From contig CALKAQ010000143.1 of assembly GCA_937983075.1 (NCBI GenBank), positions 1 to 31,195 on the forward strand: a stretch of DNA of 31,195 nt, in the 5' to 3' direction. The DNA is from an uncultured bacterium (GTDB taxonomy: Bacteria; Bacillota; Limnochordia; DTU080; JAAYLA01). How positions within the stretch are numbered: the first letter of the stretch is position 1; every line of letters begins with the position of its first letter. Made by a program: the position numbers and the translations under genes. The notes beneath the pieces are model-generated. The model had not been told where the DNA came from. It saw nothing but the letters and a program-made list of their open reading frames with translations, and made no database searches. Positions 1 through 6,815 of this stretch are shown here, piece after piece.

Positions 1-616
1 CGAAACACCAACAAAGTTTGGACGTCGTGCCGTATGGCAAGTATAGTTCGGGTGAGCTTGCCGTCGGAATGACGCGAAGTTCGGAGATGAATGCCGAACG
101 TCGGTGCATTTGTCCCACGGTAATTTCCAACGCCACCGGAAACTGTTGATAATAGGCTGTGGAAACCGGTACGTCCTCAGGAGCCTCCTCGGGGACCAGC
201 ACAGTTACCACGGTTGCATAGCCTGAAGGCGGAGCTTGCCGCGGAATTCTCACAATGCCCCGCAGTACGTAATATTCTCCCGGCGGTACCGTGAACTCGG
301 TCTCAGCCAATTCAACCCAGGAACTCGCGCCATATTCCCAGTCATCGACCTTTCGCAAATTGTAGACGCCGGAACGGCTTTCGGATAAGCCGTAAACTTC
401 GGCTTGAAAGTGTGCCGTTGCAAACTGGGAGTCATTTAAAATCGTGATTTCAAACGGCACGCTCGAGCCTCGCTCACCGGCGAGTTCCAATACCAATGGC
501 GCGTACATGATGCGCACGTCGCTTTGTGCACCTACCGAGCCGGTAAACAGCATAATCAAGAACATCGTGACGCATCCGAGCGAACTCTTTTGACGAGCAG
601 CAGTGAACTTTCGCAT
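1..616 (-). CDS. Secreted protein, 3' end cut by window edge
   Basis: An open frame runs from an ATG at 616-614 to base 1 without a stop, so about 205 codons of the N-terminal part are visible. An AGAGGAG ribosome binding site sits about 10 bases upstream. The N-terminus is a signal peptide: basic MRKFTAARQK, then a hydrophobic stretch ending in TGSVGAQSD. After it comes beta-rich sequence with features of immunoglobulin-like chaperone or adhesin domains (APLVLELAGERGSSVPFEIT near residue 40, later FTVPPGEYYVLRGIVRIP and FPVALEITVG). This recalls COG1470-type surface proteins, but the match is general and I assign no function. It is the last visible gene of the exported-protein operon, 170 bases after its neighbour, with a hairpin in the gap. 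The product probably acts on the cell surface together with the other three. Confidence 0.72.
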   Translation of the reverse strand, partial: MRKFTAARQKSSLGCVTMFLIMLFTGSVGAQSDVRIMYAPLVLELAGERGSSVPFEITILNDSQFATAHFQAEVYGLSESRSGVYNLRKVDDWEYGASSWVELAETEFTVPPGEYYVLRGIVRIPRQAPPSGYATVVTVLVPEEAPEDVPVSTAYYQQFPVALEITVGQMHRRSAFISELRVIPTASSPELYLPYGTTSKLCWCF

Positions 617-663
617 TTGCCGAGCACTCCTCTCTGTCGCCCGTTTTTTGCAAGACCTCGGGC

Positions 664-693
664 AAAATAAGGAGGGGGAGAGTTCTCCCCCTC
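664..693 (-). terminator. Hairpin with weak T tract between exported-protein genes
   Basis: A perfect 9-bp stem (GAGGGGGAG pairing with CTCCCCCTC, positions 672-680 and 685-693) has an AGTT loop. On the minus strand it is followed by CTTATTTTGCC. It lies after the 787-1503 gene and before the 1-616 gene. It may be a partial terminator that lowers expression of the last gene, or an mRNA-stabilising stem. The T tract is interrupted, so full termination is not certain. Confidence 0.5.
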
Positions 694-786
694 ATTGAGT
701 TGTAAGGGTACACCGAAGGAACGCCGTAGGGGTGTGCCGACTTCCCCTTGAAGCACACTGAGTTGATTAAGGATTATTCGGACCCA

Positions 787-1503
787 TTAGGGATCGAGCG
801 TGCCGCCGCCTTCACGGAAATCGCCGGTGGCCGGATCGACCCAGTGCTTAATATTGGTCAGCTTGATCGTCACCCAGCCTCGGCCTTCATATTCCGAGGA
901 GCTGTTCGAGGGAACGACCTCGATCTTCTCCCAGATCTTGAAGGTCAGTCCTGAGTGAAGATGGGCGCTGTCGGGAATGGTGAAGGTGAACGGCTCATCT
1001 TCGGAGGTTGACGAAGCAGGCAGCCAGCCGTTCTCCTCGACTTGGTCAATACCATCGCTGCTGTAACCGAACCACTTCGGGATCGTGCGGGTGACGCCGC
1101 CCTCCGACTGATATACGGGGTCCTCCGCCCAGAACTCGATGACCACGTCGTTGTTGCTCTGAATCTGAGCGGTGACGGAGTTCGAAGCATAGGTGCCGGG
1201 ACGCAATACACGCCAGTCTTTGCGGGTACCGCTCACGTGGAACTTGACCCACTGGGCAACCGAGACGTGATTGATAATTTCGAACCTATGCACCTCTTTG
1301 TTGCTGAAGCCGTCCGAATCAGCAGCGATGCTGTTCCAGGCTCTCGCGTACGTTGTTTTCACCCAATTGCCGTCATTGTCCAACATGTACACATCAACTT
1401 CGGCAGCTCCCTCCGGCAACCCGACACCCGGGGTTGCAGCGAAGGCACCGACTGCTGCAACAGCCAACAAAAGGAGCGTAAACAACGGAATCTTGCGATT
1501 CAT
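787..1503 (-). CDS. Secreted protein with unassigned C-terminal beta domain
   Basis: This 238-residue protein starts at an ATG preceded by GGGAGG nine bases upstream. Residues 1-23 form a clear signal peptide (hydrophobic LFTLLLLAVAAVGAFA, likely cleavage after AFA). The mature part is beta-rich and acidic with no cysteines. Residues about 84-217 resemble residues 164-290 of the next gene upstream in the operon (1586-2470). Shared landmarks in the same order are RVL-x-PGTYAS (98-107 here), an FGY/FGF motif, a GW pair (159-160), a hydrophobic strand with a central tryptophan, and SSS-E/D-Y (201-205). I do not recognise the family. The pair looks like a duplicated surface or extracellular domain; no catalytic motif is visible. 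Likely co-transcribed with its neighbours. Confidence 0.75.
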   Translation of the reverse strand: MNRKIPLFTLLLLAVAAVGAFAATPGVGLPEGAAEVDVYMLDNDGNWVKTTYARAWNSIAADSDGFSNKEVHRFEIINHVSVAQWVKFHVSGTRKDWRVLRPGTYASNSVTAQIQSNNDVVIEFWAEDPVYQSEGGVTRTIPKWFGYSSDGIDQVEENGWLPASSTSEDEPFTFTIPDSAHLHSGLTFKIWEKIEVVPSNSSSEYEGRGWVTIKLTNIKHWVDPATGDFREGGGTLDP

Positions 1504-1585
1504 ATTTTTAAACCTCCCTATTTATATTTTCAGCCGCTTCTTCCGGGGAGTCGGCAACCCCCTACGGCGTTCCCCGCGCTTGCAG

Positions 1586-2470
1586 TTAACGAGGACATTC
1601 CGCTAAGATACCTATCTTTCCGGATACCTCATAGTCTGACGAGGAATGGATTTCTTCTACGAGCAATCGAATCCAAATGGTGAGCTCAACACCTCCTTTG
1701 ATTTCGGATGCACTAAAATGCAATTCTCGGTTATTCAGCTCTTCGGCCGATATCCACCCGGAAGCATCCACCTCGTCCAGCGACCGCCCGAATCCAAATC
1801 GAAGTTCTATGGGAGGGCGCGCTGGATTCGAGAGATAGGCGGCATGATCGAAGTCTTCAAAGAACAAGGTGGCACCGCTGTTGCCCGAAAGATGAATCTC
1901 ACCAAACAAACTTGCGTAAGTCCCAGGTTGTAAAACCCGAAAATCGATTCGTCCATACTCGACACTGTATTGCACCTTGCAGATGACCGGAGCACATGAA
2001 GGACCTTGAATTGTCCGAACCTCTACAAACCGGCCGCCTTTCGCCCCAACTTCCACTTCCCCAATTTCCCAGTTTCCTTGCAACACAAACCAAAACTCTT
2101 CCGTTTCCCCTTTATCCACCTCGACATCGAACTTGATACCCATAATGGACGTATGGGGATTCCGACCAACCTCAGTCCACATGGGATGCGACGTCTTGTA
2201 CCGCCCCCCCGCCTCAGCAACAACGAGGCCTGGTGCGCATAAAGCTAAATCCCAGTGACTGAGGTCGTGTGGTGCACTTGGGCTCACCTCGACTTCGTAA
2301 TACCAAGTGGATTGATCTAGATTGGCGTCATATTCCACACCCTTAAAACGGATGGTGAAACCGAGCATATTCGCTGATTCTTCTGCCGCCGAGCTCGTTA
2401 GAACCGCTCCAGCCAATGCTGCGATCATCGTCATCACCATCGGGACAAACCATTTCATCCTGCCAGACAC
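1586..2470 (-). CDS. Secreted two-domain beta protein, paralogue of the 787-1503 product
   Basis: This 294-residue protein most likely starts at the GTG at 2470, which has GGGAGGTG seven or so bases upstream; the ATG four codons later has poorer spacing. The signal peptide is about residues 1-29 (ending LTSSAAE). Residues about 36-160 form an N-terminal domain with an SHWDLALCAPG motif, then GIKFDVEV, a GxxxEFWFVLQG segment and a closing GPSC. This pattern occurs in beta-sandwich domains of uncharacterised secreted proteins. Residues about 164-290 repeat the unassigned domain of the downstream neighbour (RVL-x-PGTYAS at 178-187, GW at 238-239, SSSDY at 276-280). Four cysteines lie in or just after the first domain, so disulfides are possible. 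The gene is 35 bases after the lipoprotein gene, consistent with one operon. Function unknown. Confidence 0.75.
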   Translation of the reverse strand: MSGRMKWFVPMVMTMIAALAGAVLTSSAAEESANMLGFTIRFKGVEYDANLDQSTWYYEVEVSPSAPHDLSHWDLALCAPGLVVAEAGGRYKTSHPMWTEVGRNPHTSIMGIKFDVEVDKGETEEFWFVLQGNWEIGEVEVGAKGGRFVEVRTIQGPSCAPVICKVQYSVEYGRIDFRVLQPGTYASLFGEIHLSGNSGATLFFEDFDHAAYLSNPARPPIELRFGFGRSLDEVDASGWISAEELNNRELHFSASEIKGGVELTIWIRLLVEEIHSSSDYEVSGKIGILAECPR

Positions 2471-2505
2471 CTGACTTCACCTCCCATTGAAGACTGCCAA
2501 CCTGT

Positions 2506-3234
2506 TTATCGTTGGAAACGGACGTACAACAAGGGTGCGTTCGTTCCTTGGCAATCTTCCAGCAGCGAATCGAGCACGCATATTTCCCGGTGGTAGCGCT
2601 CGGCGTTGCGGTGAGCACCCGTGTCAAAAGCAATGCCCAGTGCGTTGCCGGCCTTCCAGTCCGGTCGATTGACGATTTCCTGGATGATTTCCCGAAGATC
2701 CGGCGTTTCTTGCATCTGCGACTCCTTCGTCGACCATGGCTGCTCGATGACCCAAAGGACACTTGCTTCCGTTCTTTCAAGCTGGGTCGGATCCGGCACT
2801 TGACTAAAACGTGGCAAATTGCCGTAGGCAAAGCCATGGATGTCGACTTTTACAGGCTTTTGATTGATGCCTTGACCCGCCGGTACGGGTCGATGCCACA
2901 TCACCACTTTGGCCTCTAAAATGGTCGCCCCACGGGGGATATCGACATTTCGCCAGCGGAAAATGGCATCCGCATCGTAGTCATAGCGAGAACCGCCAAA
3001 CCAGATGGCCGCCGGGGACGAAGCTACCCGTACCTCGCCCGAATCGACCCGCACTTCCACCCAACCGTGATCCTCGCCGTGCGTAATCGGATACTCCCGC
3101 ACGACAACAGTTGCCCCCGACCCGCCATCTCCCCCGTCACCGGCATCGGGCAATGTTGCCAAACAGCCGGCGAGCAGCGCGATGAACATGATGACAAGAG
3201 GCAACAAGAACTTTTGCTTCTGAGCCACTCGCAC
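2506..3234 (-). CDS. Lipoprotein with PilY1-like beta domain
   Basis: The chosen start is a GTG at 3234 because GGAGGGG lies six bases upstream (3241-3247); the ATG at 3258 overlaps that site and has none of its own. The product (242 residues) opens with VRVAQKQKFLLPLV and a hydrophobic stretch ending in the lipobox LLAGC, so the cysteine at about residue 24 should be lipidated. A flexible linker (DAGDGGDGGSG) follows. The rest matches a domain found near the N-terminus of PilY1-like and other surface proteins: IFRWRNVDIPRGATI, a WSTKESQ segment, TPDLREIIQEIVNRPDW, then GNALGIAFDTG. That domain is a beta-sandwich often next to adhesive or carbohydrate-binding modules. First gene of the exported-protein operon, probably anchored to the outer face of the membrane. 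Confidence 0.78.
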   Translation of the reverse strand: MRVAQKQKFLLPLVIMFIALLAGCLATLPDAGDGGDGGSGATVVVREYPITHGEDHGWVEVRVDSGEVRVASSPAAIWFGGSRYDYDADAIFRWRNVDIPRGATILEAKVVMWHRPVPAGQGINQKPVKVDIHGFAYGNLPRFSQVPDPTQLERTEASVLWVIEQPWSTKESQMQETPDLREIIQEIVNRPDWKAGNALGIAFDTGAHRNAERYHREICVLDSLLEDCQGTNAPLLYVRFQR

Positions 3235-3309
3235 GTTTGTCCCCTCCGTGATTTCCATTCCGACGAAAGCAGGAACCGCACTCGACGGATTGGTTCCAAC
3301 TCAAGTATG

Positions 3310-3338
3310 ACTATACACTCCCCCAACAAGGTGCTCAA
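3310..3338 (-). promoter_or_regulatory. Sigma-A-type promoter of the exported-protein operon
   Basis: On the minus strand TTGAGC (3338-3333) and TATAGT (3315-3310) are separated by exactly 17 bases. It lies about 75 bases upstream of the lipoprotein start and downstream of the terminator at 3431-3460, so the operon is transcribed independently of the regulator gene before it. Confidence 0.65.
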
Positions 3339-3370
3339 TTGTACATTCGTCTGAATTCTTATCGCGCCGT

Positions 3371-3405
3371 GGTACATGTATCGGTTGAAACAAAAGTACA
3401 TGTAC
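3371..3405. promoter_or_regulatory. Pair of GTACATGTA palindromes, candidate operator
   Basis: Two nearly identical palindromes, GGTACATGTA at 3371-3380 and GTACATGTACC at 3396-3406, have centres 24 bases apart. They lie about 35-65 bases upstream of the -35 box of the exported-protein promoter, a usual place for an activator to bind. The nearest regulator gene is the orphan NarL-type one at 3494-4177. The link between them is inference. Confidence 0.4.
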
Positions 3406-3430
3406 CTTAGGACAAGTAAAGAAGAGCAAG

Positions 3431-3460
3431 AAAAAAGGCTGCCCTCGATTCGGGACAGCC
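3431..3460 (-). terminator. Intrinsic terminator of the orphan response regulator gene
   Basis: On the minus strand GGCTGTCCC, a seven-base loop and GGGCAGCC form a stem with a one-base bulge, followed directly by TTTTTTCTTG. It lies 34 bases after the stop codon of the regulator. Confidence 0.88.
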
Positions 3461-3493
3461 CTCGATGATCACGCGAAACGCCTGACTTGCCAG

Positions 3494-4177
3494 TTAGACG
3501 ATAGGATGGGAATTTTTGGCCTGCAGCACTTTGACGACGGCTTGCGTTCGATCGGCCACCCCCATTTTAAGCAGAATTTTGCTCACATGAGCTTTTACGG
3601 TGCGATTCGTTACTTGGAGTTTTTCCGCGATTTCCTTGTTGCTCATGCCTTTCGCCAAACAACTTAAAACTTCCCTTTCACGCCGCGAGAGCGACGCGAT
3701 GGGCAAATTTTCGTGCGTCGGCGTCCCCTCCTGAATGACGTGGCCAAGCAGCTGCTGAGCCATTTCAGGCAACACCGGACTCTTGCGGACCAACACTTCG
3801 TGCAGCGCAGCCCGAAACTGGCTGATGGAGCCGGATTTGAGAACATAGCCGCTGACCCCGAATCGAAACGCTTTTAAAAGCAAATCCGCTCGGGATACGG
3901 TGCCCAAGGCGACAACGCGATGTTGCGGGAAAATACGCCGAAGCGTCACGAGAGGTGAAAAATTATCGCGCTCAAGCAGACTCAAGTCGATTAATACCGC
4001 GTCCACCGGATGGCTTGGATTCGCAAGCACGCCCAGCAGAGTCTCGATATCCGGCGTCACTCCGACAACGGAAATATGTTGGTCCTCACTCAAAAGCATA
4101 TGAATGCCTTCACGTGCCAGCGGATCCGGATCGGACAATACCACTCGAAGCGGTTGAACCGGTGAAAGATGTATCAT
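3494..4177 (-). CDS. Orphan NarL/FixJ-family response regulator
   Basis: This 227-residue protein has an N-terminal receiver domain (about 10-125) and a C-terminal LuxR-type helix-turn-helix domain (about 160-222, LSRREREVLSCLAKGMSNKE then TVKAHVSKILLKMGVADRTQ). The likely phosphorylation site is Asp64 (VLIDL) and the conserved lysine is Lys114. The usual acidic pair near the N-terminus is reduced to Ser15-Asp16, so metal binding and phosphorylation may be weaker than normal. No histidine kinase is adjacent. The gene is followed by a strong terminator and then by the exported-protein operon, whose promoter region carries two palindromes; control of that operon is a reasonable guess. A start at the ATG 4177 lacks a good ribosome binding site but fits the domain boundary. 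Confidence 0.88.
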   Translation of the reverse strand: MIHLSPVQPLRVVLSDPDPLAREGIHMLLSEDQHISVVGVTPDIETLLGVLANPSHPVDAVLIDLSLLERDNFSPLVTLRRIFPQHRVVALGTVSRADLLLKAFRFGVSGYVLKSGSISQFRAALHEVLVRKSPVLPEMAQQLLGHVIQEGTPTHENLPIASLSRREREVLSCLAKGMSNKEIAEKLQVTNRTVKAHVSKILLKMGVADRTQAVVKVLQAKNSHPIV

Positions 4178-4243
4178 ATATTCATCTTCGACCAGCGTTA
4201 TCAGCCCCTCCCCTGCTGTAGCATCATCTCCTCACGCAAAAGG

Positions 4244-4272
4244 ATAACATTCCCTTATCAAATTAGAATCAA
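4244..4272 (-). promoter_or_regulatory. Candidate promoter of the orphan response regulator gene
   Basis: On the minus strand TTGATT (4272-4267) and TGTTAT (4249-4244) are 17 bases apart, about 67 bases before the start codon. Each hexamer matches four of six consensus bases. Confidence 0.4.
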
Positions 4273-4290
4273 ATTGACTGCACCCAAAAC

Positions 4291-6201
4291 CTACGTAAAC
4301 AACTTTCTCGCCAATTCCAACTCTTTGGCAGGCCCCGCCACGGACAATATATCGCCGAGCCGCAGCACCGTATCACCGTGCGGCAAAATACGCTCATTTC
4401 CCCGCAGTACCGACACAATCAGGATTTCCGCCGGTACGCCGGCATCACGCAAACGCCGTCCGGCAAACCGCGGGTTGCGCAATCGGACATCGATCAGCCG
4501 ATGCTCCTTGGTGTTTCCCGCCAGCAATCCAGCCGTCGCCGGGCTTGTCACCATCATTTCAATGAGTGCGGCCGTCGCCAACCCCGGGTTGATCATTTCG
4601 AGACCCGGCCACCGGACCTCGTCCATGTAGGCGGAGTTTCGAATTACCGCCACCGTCCGCTCCACGCCGAAACGCTCAGCAGCCAAGCGACAGGCTGCCA
4701 AGTTGACCTCGTCGCTTCCAGTCAGTGCAACCATGACGCGCGCCGTTGCCGCGCCGAGCCGTTCCTGAACGTCCTCGCGTGTAGCATCGGCCTCGATCAC
4801 ATGAAGGCCGGCCTGGCGGGCCGCAGCGACCTTTTCGGCATCGGTGTCGACCAACACAAACGGTTCACCCGTCTCTTGTAAATTCCGGGCAATCAAGATG
4901 CTTTCCCGGCCGGCGCCGACCAAGATCACGCCGGAACGCGGCTTCTCACGGGGTGCGTCGGGCAGCAGGCGTGTGTACAAGACTGGACCGATGATCGCGG
5001 TGAGAATCGCCGTCAGCACGACCGCGGCATGGATCGCTTCGCCAATCATGCCGGCGAGCAGCAAAACGGAGGAAAAAGCCACCGTCACCGACATTTGTGA
5101 AGTGAGCAGCGCGCTGCCGGCCAAGGTCAGCCGCCAAGGATGCCACAGTCTGAGCAGGAGAGCCGGACCCGCCTTGATGACGATCAACACGAAGAGCAAA
5201 ACCGGTACAAACGCGAGCGCCGCCGGATTGGCAAACAAAACGCTGAGGTCAAAATTCACGCCGACCATGACGAAGAAGATCGGGATCAAAAAACCGAACC
5301 CCACCGCGTCCATTTTGTGGATGAGCTCTTCGCGCCGTTCTCCCACCAAAGCGGAAATCAGCAAACCTGCAAGGAACGCTCCCAAAATGATTTCCACGTT
5401 GAGCCATTGCGCCAACAGACCGAAGGCCAACATGAGCAGCGTTGCGCCTCGCACGTCGATTTGTGTCGTACCTTGCGTCAGTCCACCAAATGCCTGTACG
5501 TTGCGAAAGCGACGGGCGACAAAATAGAATGCGAGCGCCGCCAAAAACAATGCGACCAAAAGCAGCAGATCGTGCGCTGTCCCACGGTGGTGCAGCGTCA
5601 CTAAAACGGTCATCGCAATGACGGGGACAAAGTCACCGATCGCGGCGACGGCAACCAGGATTTGACCGAACGGAGTCGCCAAGCGCTCGGTCTCTTTCAG
5701 CACCGGCATGATGATACTGAAGCCGACGGTCGCCATCAAAAATGCAAACGGCAAGGGATACGGAATGAGCGAACGATCGGTGAAATGGGCGGCCCAGAGA
5801 TAAGCCAAAATCACGGTAATGAAGTTGAACAGCACCCCGAGGTACAACGGATGATGCAGCCGGGCGAGAAAAGCTGATCCCCCCGTCCGGCCGTTGACTT
5901 TGCCGCCTTGCGCGTCATGGGACGACGAGCCGGTGTCGCCGCCGGAAAGTGCCCGGAAATCGACCTCGACGCCTGCTGCAAACATGAGGTACAACAATCC
6001 GAGGAACTGCAGGACGTCGAGTGACGGATCGGGTGACAACAACTTCAAGCCGCTCTGCCCGACGATCACACCCGCCAGCACTTCCCCCACGGCACTGGGA
6101 ATCCGGATCATCTTAATCCGGCTGAGCAAGGGCGGAACCGCAAAAGCGAGCAGCATCACGGTAACCAGACCGGTAATATAAATCGGCGCTTCCAAATGCA
6201 T
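4291..6201 (-). CDS. CPA2/Kef-type monovalent cation:proton antiporter with TrkA domains
   Basis: The product (636 residues from the preferred start) exchanges protons for potassium or sodium across the membrane. Residues 1 to about 400 hold a dozen or so hydrophobic segments beginning with YITGLVTVMLLAFAVPPLL; the GEVLAGVIVGQSGL motif near residue 35 is typical of Kef antiporters. A TrkA-N (RCK) nucleotide-binding domain follows (GVILVGAGRESILIARNL, then an ADATREDV segment). The protein ends in a TrkA-C domain (LIDVRLRNPRFAGRRL to the C-terminus). These cytoplasmic domains gate transport in response to nucleotides or ions. The open frame extends 39 codons upstream to an ATG at 6318, but that extension is hydrophilic and has no ribosome binding site; the ATG at 6201 starts just before the first membrane segment. 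Its own site is also weak (GGGGG right before the ATG), so the start is uncertain. Confidence 0.88.
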   Translation of the reverse strand: MHLEAPIYITGLVTVMLLAFAVPPLLSRIKMIRIPSAVGEVLAGVIVGQSGLKLLSPDPSLDVLQFLGLLYLMFAAGVEVDFRALSGGDTGSSSHDAQGGKVNGRTGGSAFLARLHHPLYLGVLFNFITVILAYLWAAHFTDRSLIPYPLPFAFLMATVGFSIIMPVLKETERLATPFGQILVAVAAIGDFVPVIAMTVLVTLHHRGTAHDLLLLVALFLAALAFYFVARRFRNVQAFGGLTQGTTQIDVRGATLLMLAFGLLAQWLNVEIILGAFLAGLLISALVGERREELIHKMDAVGFGFLIPIFFVMVGVNFDLSVLFANPAALAFVPVLLFVLIVIKAGPALLLRLWHPWRLTLAGSALLTSQMSVTVAFSSVLLLAGMIGEAIHAAVVLTAILTAIIGPVLYTRLLPDAPREKPRSGVILVGAGRESILIARNLQETGEPFVLVDTDAEKVAAARQAGLHVIEADATREDVQERLGAATARVMVALTGSDEVNLAACRLAAERFGVERTVAVIRNSAYMDEVRWPGLEMINPGLATAALIEMMVTSPATAGLLAGNTKEHRLIDVRLRNPRFAGRRLRDAGVPAEILIVSVLRGNERILPHGDTVLRLGDILSVAGPAKELELARKLFT

Positions 6202-6362
6202 CCCCCAATAATCATTCTCATCTTCAACCTGCCGTACGCCGCAATGCGTGCCCCGGCAATAGAGGTGATGTAGGTATTGTACACGATCCGAAGCAAACTT
6301 GTCCGACCAATCTTTCATTCATGAGGGCATGCTAAGACAAGCAACTTCGGGAGGCGAAAACC

Positions 6363-6719
6363 GTGTACGACGATTATGCGTTCGCCGCTTTAGCGGAAGA
6401 AGATCAGATGAAGCTGGCGGCGCTGGAACGAGAGCTGGCGCAGAAATACGGGCGGGAAGTCATTCTCATCGCCTACGAAAAGTCGGCGGAAAGCGGTGCA
6501 TCCACAATGGAAGCCCTGTCCGGCGGCGCACGGATGGAAGTGGGACGAATGGGCGTTGACAGCAATCAACGCGGGACCACATTCGGTTATGGCGAGGCCC
6601 ACGGCGATCATTATCCGACGTTGGGGATGCTGATGTACGACCGCATCGCTGAAGGCGAAGACATTCGGTTCAGCGACACAGAGCCCCCCAATCGGTCCAC
6701 GGAGCAAGAGAAAAAATAA
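6363..6719 (+). CDS. Small conserved-looking cytoplasmic protein of unknown function
   Basis: This 118-residue protein starts at a GTG with GGAGG eight bases upstream. It has no signal peptide or membrane segment. The first 40 residues look like a helix-strand unit (EEDQMKLAALERELAQKYG, then REVILIAYEK); the second half is glycine-rich and ends in a charged tail (EPPNRSTEQEKK). I recall similar short proteins with an N-terminal LxxLEKEL...VVLVAYEK pattern in Bacillota but cannot give a family name or function. It is divergent from the antiporter gene and converges on glmS; its stop codon overlaps the T tract of the glmS terminator. No terminator on its own strand is evident apart from that shared hairpin. 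Confidence 0.7.
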   Translation: MYDDYAFAALAEEDQMKLAALERELAQKYGREVILIAYEKSAESGASTMEALSGGARMEVGRMGVDSNQRGTTFGYGEAHGDHYPTLGMLMYDRIAEGEDIRFSDTEPPNRSTEQEKK

Positions 6720-6756
6720 GGGGCGTGGCCTGCGGTGCCAAGCCGCGGCACGCCCC
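6711..6756 (-). terminator. Intrinsic terminator of glmS
   Basis: GGGGCGTG (6720-6727) pairs with CACGCCCC (6749-6756), with an extra inner stem GCGG/CCGC. On the minus strand it is followed by TTATTTTTTCTC. On the plus strand no T tract follows, so it works mainly for glmS. It overlaps the last codons of the convergent 6363-6719 gene. Confidence 0.82.
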
Positions 6757-6815
6757 GCCCAACACCGGTGCCGTCATCCGTTCCGACGTCGACGGCCCGA
6801 TCGATGAGTCGTTCG

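Noticed and set aside
1042..1683. Long plus-strand frames opposite the exported-protein operon
   Set aside because: They are antisense shadows; the minus-strand genes have signal peptides, ribosome binding sites and a promoter.
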